Origin: Candidatus Woesearchaeota archaeon
GTDB lineage: Archaea > Nanobdellota > Nanobdellia > SCGC-AAA011-G17 > UBA489
DNA: 41,390 bases
Direction: 5' to 3'
Assembly: GCA_016177265.1 (NCBI GenBank)
Contig: JACOVP010000005.1
Span: forward strand, 1 to 41,390
Numbering within the stretch: the first letter of the stretch is position 1; each line of letters begins with the position of its first letter. The translations under genes were made by a program, and so were the position numbers. Under the pieces are notes generated by a model. The model had not been told where the DNA came from and made no database searches. It was given only the letters and a program-made list of their open reading frames with translations. This document shows positions 40,374 to 41,390 of this stretch, piece by piece.

Positions 40374-40493
40374 ATGTACCAAGCCGAATGCACCCAGTGC
40401 GGAGCAATCTTCACGTTAGATCAGCCTGTAGTCCCTGAATGTGTAGAGTGTGTCTGCCAAGGAAAACAGTTTAACATTTTGACTGTTGCATAA
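40374..40493 (+). CDS. Small zinc-ribbon protein, 39 residues
   Basis: The frame encodes MYQAECTQCGAIFTLDQPVV followed by PECVECVCQGKQFNILTVA. Two CxxC pairs (Cys6/Cys9 and Cys23/Cys26) are placed as in a minimal zinc ribbon; a fifth Cys follows. A CATATA box at 40345-40350 is centred 26 bases before the ATG, which supports a leaderless start. It may be a protein-interaction or nucleic-acid-binding peptide; function is unknown. Confidence 0.55.
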   Translation: MYQAECTQCGAIFTLDQPVVPECVECVCQGKQFNILTVA

Positions 40494-40541
40494 AACCAGG
40501 ACAACAGCAAAAGACGTTTTCTAAGAGAGAAGTAAATGACA

Positions 40542-41390
40542 CTATAACAAGAGCAGGTAAGTCAATCCATAGCCCAAGAAACAGCCAGCACTTAAGATGG
40601 GCATCGCAGGATAGTACTTGTTCTTCTCACTGGCGATTAACAAAAAACTCAATGCTAGTGCGCTTCCTAAAACAATCAACACAGCAGGCCAGAAAGAATA
40701 TTCCATCAAGATGACGCTCGCAAAAAGCAGAGGAAATCCAATGTCTCCTCCTCCCAAAATAGCAGTCTTCTCTCCTTTTTTGCCATAGGGAATTAATAAT
40801 CCAGCAAATAACTGCATCTTCGCCTGGAATTCAGCCATATTCACCATGTGTTTTGTTTTTCTCACAGCAATGAAGTCATAGGCAGAGATGATCAGGAGCA
40901 AAACAGATATGCTAAACACACTTAATACTGGAGTAAAGACAGCAGCCAATCCCCCATAGATGAAAAGTTCTGTGAAATTATGAAGCAAATGGTTAATGCG
41001 CAACACTTTCAGCAAAGCCAGGACAAAGCCGAGAATAAGGACAATCCAGTAGGTATCCAGAAATGCGCCAAAGGCAATCAGCAAACAGAACCACACAGAC
41101 AGGAAAAACCAGAGCTTCCATAGCCAGCGCGCGCCAAACTTAATGATGAGCAAGACCAACAAGGTAGCTACAAAAAGAATAGCAATAATGGGAAGATAAG
41201 AAGTTTCCTTTGCAAACTGTGGCCGTTCAATGTCATACGGCAACGGTTTATAGACTTCTTCCTGGTAGGTGATATTTCCTACAGTCCTTGTCTCAAGCGT
41301 CACGTATTCGCTCACGATGAACAACCCAAGGAATTGTGCAACCACGAACAAGAGAACTAGCACCATGGTGACGGACAATGTATGCTTCAT
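40542..41390 (-). CDS. Presenilin-like GxGD intramembrane aspartyl protease
   Basis: This 282-residue multi-pass membrane protein has the two catalytic Asp motifs of presenilin-type proteases. They are Tyr171-Asp172 in SAYDFIAV and GGGD (Asp216) in ILGGGDIGFP, with a PAL-equivalent PAMPIL at about 261-266. This is the archaeal presenilin/signal-peptide-peptidase homolog type, which cuts within membrane helices. The first strand of the GxGD loop is unusually GGGD. The ATG is at the last base of the window, so an upstream extension cannot be excluded. No neighbour suggests a substrate. Confidence 0.85.
   Translation of the reverse strand: MKHTLSVTMVLVLLFVVAQFLGLFIVSEYVTLETRTVGNITYQEEVYKPLPYDIERPQFAKETSYLPIIAILFVATLLVLLIIKFGARWLWKLWFFLSVWFCLLIAFGAFLDTYWIVLILGFVLALLKVLRINHLLHNFTELFIYGGLAAVFTPVLSVFSISVLLLIISAYDFIAVRKTKHMVNMAEFQAKMQLFAGLLIPYGKKGEKTAILGGGDIGFPLLFASVILMEYSFWPAVLIVLGSALALSFLLIASEKNKYYPAMPILSAGCFLGYGLTYLLLL

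Noticed and set aside
1..41390. tRNA genes, rRNA genes and CRISPR arrays.
   Set aside because: I saw no cloverleaf with the conserved T-arm, no rRNA sequence and no regularly spaced direct repeats. A covariance search could still find a diverged tRNA.

Overview
The window is almost certainly from an archaeon. Many genes have an AT-rich TATA box centred 25-27 bases upstream of the start codon with no leader, which indicates leaderless archaeal transcripts. Archaeal-type proteins are present: the ADP-forming acetyl-CoA synthetase alpha subunit, a presenilin-like GxGD protease, a ComA-like protein and a COG2403 GTPase. The low-GC backbone and many small unknown genes would fit a DPANN-type lineage such as Woesearchaeota, but that placement is inference and no rRNA is present to test it.

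Region 1 (1-22035) is a central-metabolism block. It holds a carbamoyltransferase, an aldehyde dehydrogenase with a malic enzyme, and a tight minus-strand operon of citrate synthase, MmgE/PrpD dehydratase and isocitrate dehydrogenase. It also holds a ComA-like gene with malate dehydrogenase, a lone FrdA/SdhA-like flavoprotein, and an aspartase/aminotransferase/lipoprotein/hydrolase operon. The block ends with the ADP-forming acetyl-CoA synthetase alpha subunit and glutamate dehydrogenase. Read together, malate and oxaloacetate go to citrate, isocitrate and 2-oxoglutarate and then to glutamate, and aspartate goes to fumarate and possibly succinate. Acetyl-CoA can be converted to acetate with ATP formation. 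No aconitase is visible; the PrpD-family enzyme sits where it would be expected.

Region 2 (22165-30105) holds a DUF2283 toxin-antitoxin-like pair, a thioredoxin reductase/VKOR redox operon, a Fic enzyme gene flanked by imperfect 43-bp direct repeats, a class I aminotransferase, a HExxH protein and thymidine kinase.

Region 3 (about 30400-37370) is a sharply GC-rich island of about 7 kb. It carries a tyrosine integrase, a RelBE-type toxin-antitoxin pair and, divergent from the latter, a four-gene translationally coupled operon: a HerA-like ATPase with a C-terminal PD-(D/E)XK-like domain, two unrecognised proteins and a PIN nuclease. Its right edge runs into a serine recombinase gene whose first half is AT-rich host-like sequence and whose second half is GC-rich and unrelated. 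The HerA/PIN operon is the best candidate in the window for an undescribed system. It may be a mobile-element maintenance or defence module.

Region 4 (37734-41390) returns to low GC. It has small antitoxin-like genes, a membrane-anchored seven-bladed YVTN propeller protein, two very small genes (a 30-residue membrane peptide and a 39-residue zinc ribbon), an unknown membrane protein and the presenilin-like protease.
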